Source: Lasioglossum baleicum
Taxonomy: Eukaryota > Arthropoda > Insecta > Hymenoptera > Halictidae
DNA length: 64,000 nt
Reading direction: 5' to 3'
Assembly: GCF_051020765.1 (NCBI RefSeq)
Contig: NC_134929.1
Location: 20,970,135 to 21,034,134 of the forward strand
The notes beneath the pieces were generated by a model. It made no database searches. It saw only the letters and a program-made list of their open reading frames with translations, and was not told the origin of the DNA. Below are positions 11,367-22,723 of this stretch, piece after piece. A program made the position numbers and the translations under genes. Numbering within the stretch: position 1 is the stretch's first letter; the number at the start of each line of letters is the position of its first letter.

Positions 11367-11768
11367 TTAACCCTTTGCACTCGGAGCAATTTTTACTCGA
11401 AAACGAAACATTTCTTGCGACCTAGGATATTTCCGCGTTCCCTATGATTTTTAAGATTTTATTCAGACTGTTTAGTAATTGATTAGTAGACTGCGGATCT
11501 TTTTGCATTTATAGCAAAATTGAGTAGATGAAATTGAAAATTGTAAGAAAATTTTTAAAATTGAAGATGTCAATGTATGATTTCTCATCTTTTAAAATTA
11601 TTGAGGGAAGAAATAACATTCTGTTTGGTTTCTATTCTTTGCAATCGATACAGACAATTTTTATTTTGCATAAAGATCCGCAGTCTATTGATTAGATACG
11701 GATACATTCAATAATGTAAACGATATTTTGAATAATGGCACAGTCATTCTTCGAGTGCTGAGGGTTAA
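11367..11768. mobile_element. piggyBac-type MITE with nested hAT MITE
   Basis: TTAA at 11367-11370 is followed by CCCTTTGCACTCGGA. The far end reads TTCGAGTGCTGAGGG and is followed by TTAA at 11765-11768. The inverted ends and TTAA duplications are the signature of piggyBac-type transposition. Without the 201-bp hAT insertion and its 8-bp duplication, about 185 bp remain with no gene. Read backwards, its right half matches the copy at 20848-21008 (TCGAA.GATGACT.TG, CCATTATT.AAAAT, TTACTAAAC). Confidence 0.8.
11487..11687 (-). mobile_element. hAT-type MITE, TAGACTGCGG family, full-length copy (nested)
   Basis: Ends are TAGACTGCGGATCTTTTTGC on the left and TGCATAAAGATCCGCAGTCTA read forward on the right, apart from its first base. 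The flanks at 11479-11486 and 11688-11695 are both TTGATTAG, a perfect 8-bp duplication. Length is 201 bp, the same as the copy at 61218-61418. The arm with a TTGCAAT..TGCA block lies on the right here and on the left there, so orientation is reversed. It interrupts a piggyBac-type MITE and is the younger of the two. Confidence 0.88.
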
Positions 11769-12095
11769 GTTTGTTAAATCTACCATGATCTCGTAGCTTC
11801 ATCATTTTTGACTCAAACCAATTGTCTTTTATGTAGTCCACGTTGAAAATGAGTTTAATACGCTTCGTAGAACCTTGGAGGTCCGAGATTTGCAGTATCA
11901 AAATAACGATCTCTTCGGGTGCGGTACGATTCCACGTTGAAGAACGAAGTTCTAGACGCTGCTCGTGAAGAGAGAAAGTTGCTCCGAGCAGCCGTTCGAT
12001 TCCCGCGGTAGGGAAACGCGGCGATCAATGAGTCGCGACGATAAGGAGCGCGATAAATATTTTCAATGGGCGACAGTAGGGGCGGCAAGAGAGGG

Positions 12096-12097
<2 letters not shown>

Positions 12098-12140
<43 letters not shown>
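12098..12140 (+). repeat. (GA)n microsatellite
   Basis: An uninterrupted GA run of about 43 bp, preceded by imperfect GA-rich sequence. Confidence 0.95.
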
Positions 12141-12143
<3 letters not shown>

Positions 12144-14760
12144 GGGACCGTGCCGTTTGTTAACGCGGTTGACGGTCAATGCCGATCGCGTTTGAGGATT
12201 CCGGACTAGTGGAAACGGCGCCGGTGATTTCAATGTAACCCCATTCGAAGGAGACGTACAGCCAGCTCGTAAATTAAACGCGGCCCGTCGGGAAGCATCC
12301 GTTTCGACGCAACAAGCAAACAAACGGGAAGAAGAATAAACGGAGGGAGAGAGTGTGCTGAATGAAATTGATGTGTTTATACGTTCCCTCCGTAAGGACG
12401 CGCCCCGCCTCGGATCGGTCAGGTGATCGTAGATCACTTCTGAACGATGCCGGGGATCGTTCCCCGTGACTCTAAACAGGTCGGGGCGGAGAAGGCTGAT
12501 TTATTTTCGATTGTTGGAAAAACTGGAAGTCCGTTTCGAATGTTTCGCATCGGAACTTTAAATGCTTTTCTTCTTCTATTGTATTACGGGATGATAAACT
12601 GTTTCAATTTTTTTAACGAGGAAATTTGAAGCAAAAGAATAAAAGTTCTAGATGTCTACGACGGAATGTAATGCAGTTTCCCTCCTTAGGGTCGCGTGAG
12701 GATATAGAGAACTGGATGATGTCTCAATGATGTAGCGCAACCAAACGCTATAGCACGAGTTAAGAAAAAGTGGTGGAGATGATCTCTCGACGAATCGAAG
12801 AAGTCGCGTGAGCATAAGCGAAGACAATCCGTTGGACGCGCGAATTAAACGGTGGGGACGCCGTGCGCGACGGTAAGGGGGGAAGATCGTGCGTCGTTTC
12901 CAGCACGTGGCTTTGTTATGATAATACACAGTGGCGATAAATACCTCTTGTTGAAGCGATCGTGGCGCAGATTGCGTGTGCGTCGTGCGTTCGCCAGGTA
13001 GCGAGGTATCGAGTCGCGTGGCCGTGTCTTCATCGGGCTGTCGCGCGCGAAAGGAGGATCCTTGCTCGGGTGAAACTCTAGGGAAAGGAGACGACGAGTT
13101 TTCCCGGACTCGTGCCGCTCCTCCGGTGCCGGGGACAGACGGCTGCACCCCATAAGGAACGCGTGGCAAGTACATCGATCCGGTTCCGAACGATATCCGG
13201 GTTACGAGTCGAATGGCGGGTCAGTCCGCCGGATACAGGAACGCTGTAGAGCCGGCCGGCCGGCCTGCCTGCCTGTATCGAGCGACCTGATTCCAAGGCA
13301 GGACACAACCCGGACAACCTGATTTCAACCGCGCCGACCCCATTCCCTGTCCCAATTCCCCCAATCACACGCCGGCACGGAATTTACGAGCGCGAAGTCG
13401 ACGCTCGTTCGCCTAAAATCCCTCGCCTAACACCCTAGTCCTCGCGATGCATAGGCAACGAGGCGGTTTACCGCCCCGGCGATCATTCCGGCTAATACGG
13501 TCAGTCGTGGAGGATGGATTCTTCAATTCTTCATGTTATCGCCTCCACGGGAAAAGATTTTGATGGAAACGTTCGTTTCCAATCGCTACACTGATCTTAG
13601 GCGTTCCTTGTGGAAATAGGTCATACACAGACATGAAAAACGTTAGAACAACGTTACGAGACGCGTTGATCTTGACCTTCATTAATTCCTGGTGTTTTAT
13701 TAGCATATTATTATCAGTTTCGGAGTAAAAATTGTTCCGAGTGCGAAGAATCAAAAGTGTTTTCTCCAGAGAACTAAATCGATAATCAAAATCTGAAATA
13801 ATGGACGAGCTGCACGCGCTTCTCACTTGAATAGTTGAATCGCTCGGCTCGCAACTTTAAGACCAACACACGCGACCCTGATGTCCACGATGAGAGGATA
13901 TTCATTTCCCAAGAATTAATCCAGAAAGTACATTGGGATCAACAACGTTGGGATCCCAGAGAGTAATTAAGGAGTCGTTTGGAGGAACGTTAAAGTTTCA
14001 GTCTCTGTTAAGACTCGCTAGTCACCCAAGCCCTCAAAGGGAGCACGGCCTTCAGCCCCAGCGAAAGAAAAGAGGATTTCCTCGGAGCGATGAATCGCAG
14101 CGAATAGAAGCTCGTGACTGGGATTCTCGGGGGTGCACGAGGTCATCTAATTAGTCGCGTTATCTTGTCGACCTTCCCCGAGTCCCTCGGATAACAGACA
14201 AAAGCTGCTCGCGTTCAAGAGCAACGGTAGAGCATTCAGGGAAAAAATCTCTAACCGGCAAGGTCTCCAGATTTCGCGCGATACTAGAGCGAAGTTGTTC
14301 GATATGACACTTTGCTTGATGAGATGGGAAGCTCTCTCTCTGGACTGATAACTTTCGGGACTCTTCGAAGGCGTTTTGTTTCGTAAATAGACTTGCATTG
14401 ATCTTGCTTATCCGTACAATGAAGCCGAAAAACCCTCTGAAGACGGATCACTGTTTTGTTAGTTTTAAAAGACTGAATTCTTTTCGAAATTGTAGCAAAT
14501 TGGTATCTTCAAATTCCTTTAATCTTCCCGCTAGAGAGGTTTCTATTAACTCGGAGATTAATGGAAACTCGCATAGCCTTTTAAAATTAACAAAATTGCA
14601 TTTAGTATCACCACGTTTCTCACTAATCGATAAATTCTTGTTTAATTTTCTTATTTCTCGTCTACGGAAATCTAAACGAGACAGCGAGATTCTAATTAAA
14701 TTAGAACATGTTACTTTAAAACGAGTCGAATGGAGCTAGTTACGAAAGAGCCGGCAAGTC

Positions 14761-15240
14761 GGCGGGATGAAGCACACAGCTCGCCATTTTGCGGCGTTTT
14801 GATTGCCTAGCCGGCTTGGAGCGCGCGAAATAACCGGGTCTCGTATTAGGCGGTATTAGGCCGCGTCCACACGGTCACCGGGGAAGCTGTGTACCGTATG
14901 CACGTGTGCGACACAGTGCCGGTGCATAGGTATAGTGGAGAGGTGCCGGGTACGGTTGTCGGTGTTGGTGCACGTGTAGCGTTCCCGTTTCATTGGCCCA
15001 GATTCGCCATTGGATAGAGGAGCGACCCACCCCTTGACCAGTCCAAGTGGGAGAGGGCCAAGAGCGTCGTCGCCGGAGCCCTCTTCCTCATCTCCTCCTG
15101 CCCTCGACCACGGTTTTCGTCGTCTTTTCTCGCCCCGGACCTCGCCTCCTCCTCAACAAGTAGCGGCCGGAGCTGTGCCAATTACTACAACAGGTACATG
15201 CGACGGCACGTGCGGCCGGGCGCATAGGTGCAGGGGGGAC
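14761..15240 (+). promoter_or_regulatory. Promoter-like GC-rich block with three CACGTG boxes
   Basis: CACGTG boxes lie at 14901, 14971 and 15207. A CCAAT-type TTTCATTGGCCC lies near 14988. A possible donor, ACAACAG|GTACAT, lies near 15192. The block is GC- and CpG-rich and is followed by a long GA-rich tract, a common layout at insect promoters and 5' leader exons. No TATA box or coding frame with a proper ATG is convincing. The plus orientation is inferred from the donor-like site. Confidence 0.35.
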
Positions 15241-16062
15241 GAGAAAGAACGAGAGCGACCAAACGAGTGGGAGATCGAAGCAGAGAGAGACAGAGAGACT
15301 CGTAGCACGAGGCACGGAGAACACGGGAAGCTAGCACGAGATAGAGGGATTGAAAAAGATAACTGGGGATAGAGAGCTGATGCTCCTTATCTCGAGCAAG
15401 TTCTCTTAAAGCTCAAGTTTTATTTTTCAAGATCTCTCTCGTACGCTCCCAAGTTGATACTCAATCTCTCAAGCAATTCGAGCGAAATATAGAGAAAAGA
15501 CAGTGAAGAGAGCGGAGTATAAGAGATAGAAAACGTGGAGAACTTGGGAGAGCTCGAAATGGAGACCTTGAGATGGAGATCTTGAAGAATACATAGCTTG
15601 AACTTGAGAGATGGAAAGGTTGAGAGACAGAGAACTTGAAAGAGCTTGAAAAAGGGATCTTGAGAAAGAGAGAGAGCTTAAAATAGAGAGACCTTAAAAA
15701 ATAGCCTGAGTTCGAGATCGAGAGCCGAAGAAAAAAGGCTTGATAAGAGCGACGAGGTATGTAGAGGGAAAGAAAGCTCGTCAGAGCAGAAGGGAGTCAG
15801 AATGCCAGATCGAACGAATGGCAGAGAGAGAGAGAGGTTGCAGCAGCATGCACACATCCCAGTGCTCTCTGAGCGTGTTGAAGTGGAAAGAGAGCGGCGC
15901 GTGGGTCGCCAGAGGGTAGAAAAGCAACAACGCCTGACAAGATAAAGACAGAGAGGGAGAGAGCCCAAACGAAAGGGTGGCGCAGAGAGAGAGAGAGAGA
16001 GAGAGAGTAGGGGAGGTAGAGGGTGCGTTGTCGAAAGGGAAAGAGGAGGAGGGAAAACAGGA
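15240..16062. repeat. Polypurine GAGA-type tract, about 800 bp
   Basis: The plus strand is strongly purine-rich over about 800 bp, with recurring GAGAG, AGAGCTTGAAA and GAGAGACCTTGA phrases, a pure GA run at 15983-16007 and shorter runs near 15820. GAGAG is the established site of the insect GAGA factor (Trl), so it may be a promoter-proximal element; it could also be plain low-complexity DNA. A pyrimidine-rich minus strand makes apparent long frames meaningless here. Confidence 0.65.
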
Positions 16063-18738
16063 AGGATGAAAACGCCGCGCGTGGCTCTCCGTGTACCTGA
16101 CCCATTTATCCGATGCGACTCCGCACCGGTGGCTACGTAGCTCTATCGATCGGCCTAGATACGGTGGCCCCAGCCTGGCACGACCTACTATTTGTTAGGG
16201 CACCTTAACCACCCTCGTGTAACCAGCCCCGCCGCGCCACCCACGCCACTTGCCAAGCCATACTGCCACGCCGAGCCGCGCGCAATGCCGCGCCGGTGAA
16301 GTTTCTCCCGCGCCGCTTGTATTCAGCCTCGACTTTCCACAATCCTTCGCGATCTTCTTCCTCTCCGAACCTTCGCGCTGCACTCTGCACGCTTTATCGA
16401 CTAAACGAAGGTCGCGGACGACGAGATGGGCCTTGGCTCCTCCGGCGGACACGTGGCTGCACACTTAACCCCTTTGGGAGCAACCTTTTTCCTACACCCA
16501 GTCTTGTTGCAATTGTTTAGTCCAGGGACTTCTACCGAAATGGAAAATACCGGTATCATGCGGTATAGTCACCGGTATTTATGTATTTCGGTTTCGCTAT
16601 TCCTGTATTTTGATATTGTTACGATTTCAGGATTACCTATGTATATCGGTTTCGGTCACAATCCTATTAGCGACTGGAGTCTGACGAGCAATGGACAAAA
16701 GTAAAAAAAGTGGGGTCTAAAATTCATGGGTTGTGGTATTGTAGAATGTTAATATTTGTTTGAACTTTTAATTATCCAATTTTTGTTGTGGTGATTGAAA
16801 TTATTTTATTTCACAAAAAGGTTTGTCTAATCAATTTGATTTCTATAAGCTATGTTTAATATAATAAGGCTTTCCCTGCAGAATAATTTTTTCGTAGTAT
16901 TAACAATTTATCCTATTTCTTTTATGTTAAATGTCTATCGACTTGAGTTTTAATAAAAGTACCTCAGTGATTTTTGGTTTCCCAAAGGTGTTTCTCGGCT
17001 ATCGATATTGCTACATTACGAAATGATTTATGCGAATGTTTGAACGCAGGGGCGTCCCCAAAGAGGTCCATGGAAATTCGCGGAAGTGTTCTTCGGAACT
17101 GTCGTTTGAAGTAGTTGCTTTAAAATTACAAACTCGATGGCCCCATGGAAAGTCATATTTTCTAACCCCCTTTTAAAATGACTGGACCATTCATATTCAT
17201 ATGGCTACTCTTATCGCGTGTTCTCGTATTCATGAACCCCCTTTCGGACCAAGAATTTTAAAACCCGTCCCTTAGACATCAAGCTCACTCAACAAATTTT
17301 AAAAACGACCGCGGAAAAAATCGTACAACAAATTTCCAGCGAATCCATGGCAAATTGATTTCGAAAAAACATTCCACGACGTTCAAATATTGCGTCAGCA
17401 TCCTAGATAAAGGAAAATGTCGAGCGAACGGTGATTTCGCGCGCGCATCTCTGTGTGCGCTGCGCACACAGAGCTTGAAACGAGCTGTAATTTACAAGCG
17501 TTGTCGTACAAGGGTACAGTCAAGCTGCCACGATGTACATCAACTTGTTGTACATCATTCCGCCGGTGTTGTCCGAGCAAACGTCGCGGAAGACATTGAA
17601 CGGGTGGTGATCCCGGCGTTTCAGTTTCACGGCGATCAAGCGCAGAAGAAAACAACACGGTTTCGTTACGGCCGAGCCAAGACAGAAAGAGATTCGCGGG
17701 ACAAAAATGACATCTGCCAGTCGAGCGCGCTGCTGTAGGTCAAGATCACGCGACTCGTTGGCATATTTTGTCGCCCGGGACCTTGGCTTTCTGCGTGTCT
17801 AGGTTGCACGCCGCTGACAATGGACCTGAGCTCGAGCGCTGCTCTCGTCTCCGCGAGAGGATTCAGAGGACTATGTTTGGACCTGGTGTCGCGTCAGCTC
17901 CCTGGAGCTTTCCCCGATCGCCGACGCCTCTGATCTTTGGAAAAATTCTCTTTCCTTTTCTCCTGATGCTAAATATCGATCTTTCGCGACCGTGAACACG
18001 CGAGCAGATCAATTTATAACTCTTGTTCAAGGAAGAAACTTTTTATTTAATCTCAGTCTCTTAGAATTGTTTTAGGAAACTTTTATTTTCTAGATTCGCA
18101 TTACTATCTATTGAATTGTTTGCAAAACCCGACCCTACATATATCGTGGTGTGTGTCGAACTACAAGATTTTGCAAAATATTAATTTTATTCAGCAAAGA
18201 CACGCGTAGACACGTTTTCTCTTGGTTGGCCTTGTCCCGTCTGCCACAGCCTTGCGCAACTTTGTTTGATATGCTCCACGGGCACCGAGTTCGAAGATTA
18301 CTGTAGGTCAGTGCGAGGATTAACCCCTGGCTGGGTTTAAAAAGTTGATTTTTATTTCATGAGTGTGCATGGAAATAGCAATCGACGCTCGACGTCAGAA
18401 ATTACTGTTTAAAACTATTACATAAAGCCTCTGATATGGTGAATTGCTGGACCGTACGTTTTATTTATTGCAAAAATCAGGTGAAGTATCAGAAGGATCT
18501 AAGAAGGCTGTAATAAGATAACCTATTACAATTATTGAGAGGAAAAATCAATTCCTACGCAGTTCCAGGATTATTAAATATCCTAGTCGTGTTAAAAAAT
18601 TATTAGCAAAGTAGTTGAGGGATAAAAAGAAGATATAAAAAATATAAAAATAGATTGAGAAGAGATGTAATTCCCAGGTCTGATTTTGCAAGCAGCTTTA
18701 AATGGGAATATGTACTGCTTCGTTGATCGCAGATCCAC
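16063..18738. other. Non-coding stretch
   Basis: The GC-rich start (16.1-16.5 kb) follows on from the promoter-like block. Then comes CGGTAT-rich sequence (16.55-16.66 kb) with repeated ACCGGTAT/TTTCGGT phrases, followed by AT-rich DNA and the 25-bp palindrome. No gene seen. Confidence 0.55.
17449..17473. other. Perfect 25-bp palindrome
   Basis: CTCTGTGTGCGC, a single T, then GCGCACACAGAG: two exact 12-bp arms. It could form a tight hairpin or bind a symmetric protein. No flanking element explains it. Confidence 0.75.
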
Positions 18739-18808
18739 GCGAGCAACGAACCAATGGCGACCCTGGACTACAACAGGGCGGGTCAGGAAACTAGGCCAAG
18801 TCGAATCT
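18739..18808. repeat. 70-bp dispersed repeat, copy 1
   Basis: This 70-bp block (GCGAGCAACGAACCAATGGC, then GACCCTGGACTACAACAGGG, CGGGTCAGG, AACTAGGCCAAGTCGAATCT) occurs again at 22592-22661 with one mismatch. It contains a hairpin, CCCTG/CAGGG, around an 8-nt loop. No inverted ends or flank duplication are seen. It could be a SINE piece, a duplicated regulatory block or an RNA-derived copy. Confidence 0.85.
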
Positions 18809-18989
18809 CTGGTTCCATTCTAGATCGAGAGCCCTATATTCCACAGAACCTCCTTTCTTCCCATGATCTCGCCATTTTAACGTGTAACACACTCGTAATC
18901 GCGGAAATATCTCGATCGATGTGAGAAAGGCTGTGCACGACCGTGATAGAGCTATTTTGTTTGTAATTATTCTGTTCGTGGGACTTCCG

Positions 18990-19191
18990 GCAACGTATCC
19001 GTCACATCCTTTTGATTAAAATGAGCCCAAGCACGATACATTTTCCTTATTTCTGCTTTTAGCTGAATATTCTCCACTTAGTTCGGATAATCGAGGGTTT
19101 ACTATATCGTGGATTAAACAAGTAAATGTGATACGAAATGGGTCGTGTTTGGTGTCGTTTTAATCAGCGCAATGTCGCGAGTACGATGGGT
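18990..19191. mobile_element. Fold-back MITE FB-A, copy 4
   Basis: The left arm has TTTTGATTAAAATGAGCCCA and AGCACGATACATTTTCC. The right arm has TTCGGATAATCGAGGGTTTA, TATCGTGGATTAAACAAGTA and GTGTTTGGTGTCGTTTTAAT. A shortened hAT MITE begins one base beyond the right edge. Confidence 0.72.
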
Positions 19192-19321
19192 TAGTATGCG
19201 GATCTTTATGCAAAATAAAAAGGTTTATCTCTTGCAAGGAACAGGAGCTGCATAGACAGTTATTTTTCTCGTAATAATTCTAACGAATTACAAATAACAA
19301 AAACATAAAATCCACAGTCTA
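19192..19321 (+). mobile_element. hAT-type MITE, TAGACTGCGG family, shortened copy
   Basis: The left end TAGTATGCGGATCTTTATGC and the right end TAAAATCCACAGTCTA match the ends of the 201-bp copies, with substitutions. The interior begins with the same AAAATAAAAA..TTGCAAG..ACAGGAG block as the copy at 61218. At 130 bp it has lost about 70 bp internally. No clean 8-bp duplication remains. It abuts the right arm of a fold-back FB-A element. Confidence 0.75.
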
Positions 19322-20847
19322 GATTAATGAAATTTTGTGTCGCGCATGATGCAAACCTAGGACTGCTATTCTGATGTAAGAAACGGTACCGACAGTACAT
19401 TGTCAAAATGAAAGCGTGCTAGCGCGGATCATGCGGCAACGAGAGGAAGAATGGGCCCGCCGAAATTGTCGTTTCGAATAAAAGCAGCCCCGGGGCGTAT
19501 TTTTACGAGGAGTAATGGCAAGAGATTGGAACTTCTCCAAGTGTTCAACATTGTCTTCGCCGTTTCCATCAGAAGTTTCTTGACCCAGTTTCGCGATCCA
19601 CCTCGCGGCCTCCATGGGAATGGGAATTCCATGGACGGTGCCTCGCGATTTTCCCTATCCTCGCGTCACGGTTTAATTGGAGATTGAAACCGTGCTCCGC
19701 GACTGGTAAATCGTTCGGAGCCGGGAATTCCGCGAGTGAAAGTCCCCTGGCACTTTCCATACGAGTGCGTCTAGGATGTCAAGCGAGTTCGTTGGAATTC
19801 TCGAATCGGAAACGGCGAACCGAGACAGCAGAAAAATCGATTCGATGCCGTTCATCGAATGCGAACGATTTATGTTAACGATCGTTTAACGTGTTTAACA
19901 AGACACGTTTTTGTTTCCAATTAACGCGAGATGTCACGGAAATTAGGCCGGAGATTTTCAGAACGGCTGTCCGACGAGCATTCGATCGAGCTCGGGCTTT
20001 TAATAAGCGATCCCCAAGGTCAGAATTACATAGAATTGACAATCGATATGGTCTATACTTGCCGCGACACACCGCTGAATAATTACGCAAATAGATCCAT
20101 TTTATTTATACCGCGGTCTATTTTCAAATTTTCTTTCGCGTCTCGGTGGGTAATTAAAACTGCGCTTTTATAGGAATCTCGGTCTCGTTCGGCAGATTTT
20201 ATCCAAGCTTGTTTCTTTAAAAGGGGAAATACAATGCCACGCGAGATTGAAGAACCACTGAATCAGAATTGAAAATGGGGACTTACAACATAGAGCTCGG
20301 GCACAAGGGAGTAGAGGCTCTCCGAAATGAGCACAGAATGTTGTAAGATTTAATTGTACGAAGTGGTGTAAGTTTCGAAGGGGACCAAGTATTTTTAATT
20401 GTCACCGTTTCCACGCGCGACAGCTCGGTTATCCAGGGGTTAATAGGGGCCAGCACAACTCTCTCGCCCTTCCATCAGCAATCCCATCTACATAATATCC
20501 CCTATCATCTAACGCAAAGTCGCCGAGAGTCGTGGACAATCCCTTCCTCGGTGCAATTACCGTGCGAGCGAGACAATGCTGATCGTAATTGTAACCCTGC
20601 GACGCGGGTCTGTTGAACCCGACGTCGACGTCGGCGTCGACGTTGACGACGAGACCACCCAGATCGTCTCCCGATGGAAGCGTTATCAAGATCGACGTCG
20701 ATTGGACTCAATTAACACGGCGAGGCCTTCGAATGCCACGCGAAAGAACGAATATTCACGAATCCATTGTAATCAATGGGGCAAAACGATCTCTTTACGT
20801 TTTAGCAATGCAACGATCAACGTGTTAACCAACTTACGAAACGTTCG

Positions 20848-21008
20848 TTAACCCTTAGCACTCGAATGATGACTCTGAGAGGCGCCACTAAAAATTGCTG
20901 TACCATTATTAAAAATCATCTAATCAATTACTAAACTAATAATAAAATTTTTCAAATGAAGAAACTTTTCATTTTCCAGTTAACATCGCTCCGAGTGCAA
21001 AGGCTTAA
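20848..21008. mobile_element. piggyBac-type MITE
   Basis: TTAA then CCCTTAGCACTCGAA opens the element, and TCCGAGTGCAAAGGC then TTAA closes it. The body is about 153 bp and contains a CCATTATTAAAAATCATC segment shared with the copy at 11367. It directly abuts the left edge of a fold-back FB-A element. Confidence 0.78.
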
Positions 21009-21320
21009 TATACCCGTAACATCTTTCTCTTTCGAATGAGTCACAAAACGATATAATTCGTCTAATTCACGATTTAATAGAACCTCCATTATCCAAGCTG
21101 ATGTTTGAATTCTCCGTATACAAACAGTTCCATGTTCAATCCATTGTACAGATAAGTGACACTATTACTTGAAAAATTCACGATCCACCGAGTTCGAATA
21201 ATCGAGGTTCCACTTTATCGTGGATTAAACAAGCAAACAAGAACCGAACAACGTCGTGCTTGGTGTCATTTTAATCGGAGAAACGTTGCGAACATTCCCA
21301 TGAAAGTTTCATTCGAGAAT
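21005..21320. mobile_element. Fold-back MITE FB-A, near-complete copy 5
   Basis: The left arm (CTTTCGAATGAGTCACAAAA, TAATTCACGATTTAATAGAA, CCTCCATTATCC) is the inverse of the right arm (GAATAATCGAGGTTCCACTT, TATCGTGGATTAAACAAGCA, CGTGCTTGGTGTCATTTTAA). A centre of about 90 bp lies between. At about 315 bp it is one of the two best copies and shows the family architecture. It abuts a piggyBac-type MITE on the left. Confidence 0.78.
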
Positions 21321-22591
21321 CGATCAGAACAAAAAGGTACTACTCCATTTTATATATTTCCCACGATCAGAAACAGTGTCGCTGCAGGATGTACGTAACA
21401 TTTCAGTCCCGTAATTTGTCAAATACTGTGAATTCAATTTCGCCACGTTCATAGGGCAACGCATGCACTCTCCAGGCTCTGTGGATTCGGTGTTGAGGGT
21501 GGTCGGACTCGCGGGGGCTTGGATCGAAACAGGACATCGTCGTCCTGGAATGGAGGTTGGGAGGGTTGCTAGGTGCCTGTAGAGTGGTCGACGGGTTGCG
21601 GGGGATGGAGGGTGGACACCTCGAATATACAGACAGTGGTAGTGCACCTGACCCATATCGCGCCGCGGTATTGATCGACCTAATTCCCGTAAAGCCGGCC
21701 GCCCCTGTCCTCCTCCTCCTCCTCTTCTGCCACCTCTTTCCTCCCACCACCTACTTCTCTGCTTCCTGCCCCCGCCCGTGGAGATTGCCGGCCCGAAATT
21801 ACGTAAGTTAACCTACTGACTCACTGCACCCATTGCCGCAGCAGAAACTTTCAGTTGTTACATCCACCAACCTCCCCCGGAAACCCGGTTACATCCGTGT
21901 AAACGGGACGGCCGTCGTCCACGGTGCAGCATTTCGAGGCTAACGAGAGTTGCGTCGCGTCGGTGTTTCGCACCTGAGACTCGTTCGCGATTCATGAAAA
22001 CGCCTCGTTACCCTGCTGAGTTGTTTTGTTTTTATAGGTGCCTTTAGCGTGGTTCGCCGCAGATGGATTCGGACGATTGCGTTTGTCGAGGATCTCACTG
22101 CAGAGGATTTCAGGGGTGGCTTTGCCTTTGGTTTTTAAGACTGGTTTGCGAAAATGAACCAGGATCTTGTAATAAGTCCTTTAACGTGATCTCTAATAGT
22201 TCCGCCTGGGATTATTGTGTAAATATGATTTTTAATCTCCCCTTTAGTACGGATGATTGAAGATCCTGTTAATATGTATTAATATGTTGAGAAGAATAAT
22301 TTTATATATTTTGCAGGAGGAGATGTACTGTATTTGATAAAAAGATATAATTACGTCCATGGATAAATGAATAGCCTCGCAGACAATTCAACATCTCGCA
22401 GAGAAGAGTGTTTGAACAAAGGGTTTCTAATTACATCGTGGCGAAGCGTTTGAACAAGCATTTCCGATAGCCGCGCGAGATTTGTTGTTTGGATAATCAT
22501 CGAATTCGTGTTCCTATGGTAGGAACGAATGTTTATTAAAGCACTGGCGTAAATGAAAGTGCTATTGCATCGTCGGTTATAGATCGCCGCC

Positions 22592-22661
22592 GCGAGCAAC
22601 GAACCAATGGCGACCCTGGACTACAACAGGGCGGGTCAGGTAACTAGGCCAAGTCGAATCT
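22592..22661. repeat. 70-bp dispersed repeat, copy 2
   Basis: It differs from 18739-18808 by one base in the 70-bp core. Looser similarity continues on both sides (AGATC upstream, TTCCATTC downstream). Here the GGGTCAG|GTAACT junction resembles a plus-strand splice donor. A GA microsatellite starts about 15 bp downstream. Confidence 0.85.
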
Positions 22662-22675
22662 TCCATTCGATTGCA

Positions 22676-22723
22676 GAACAACAGAGAAAGACAGAGAGAG
22701 GAAGGGAGAGAGAGAGAGAGAGA
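22676..22723 (+). repeat. Imperfect (GA)n microsatellite
   Basis: AGAGAAAGACAGAGAGAGG followed by a purer GAGAGA run, directly downstream of the 70-bp dispersed repeat. Confidence 0.9.

Larger units (their letters stand above)
10641..14760. other. Non-coding stretch with nested MITEs
   Basis: It contains a GC-rich block (10.9-11.35 kb) with a G4 motif, the nested piggyBac/hAT pair, the GA microsatellite and a GGCC-rich palindromic run near 13250. Open frames at 12.6-13.4 kb on the minus strand lack splice context or familiar motifs. Confidence 0.55.

Noticed and set aside
12648..13175. 175-codon minus-strand frame, with an overlapping frame in another register
   Set aside because: CpG-rich sequence gives several open frames at once; none has conserved-looking motifs.
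15010..15372. Ser/Pro-rich plus-strand frame in the promoter-like block
   Set aside because: There is no ATG at its start (the codon is TTG), and the composition simply mirrors CCTCxTCC-rich DNA.
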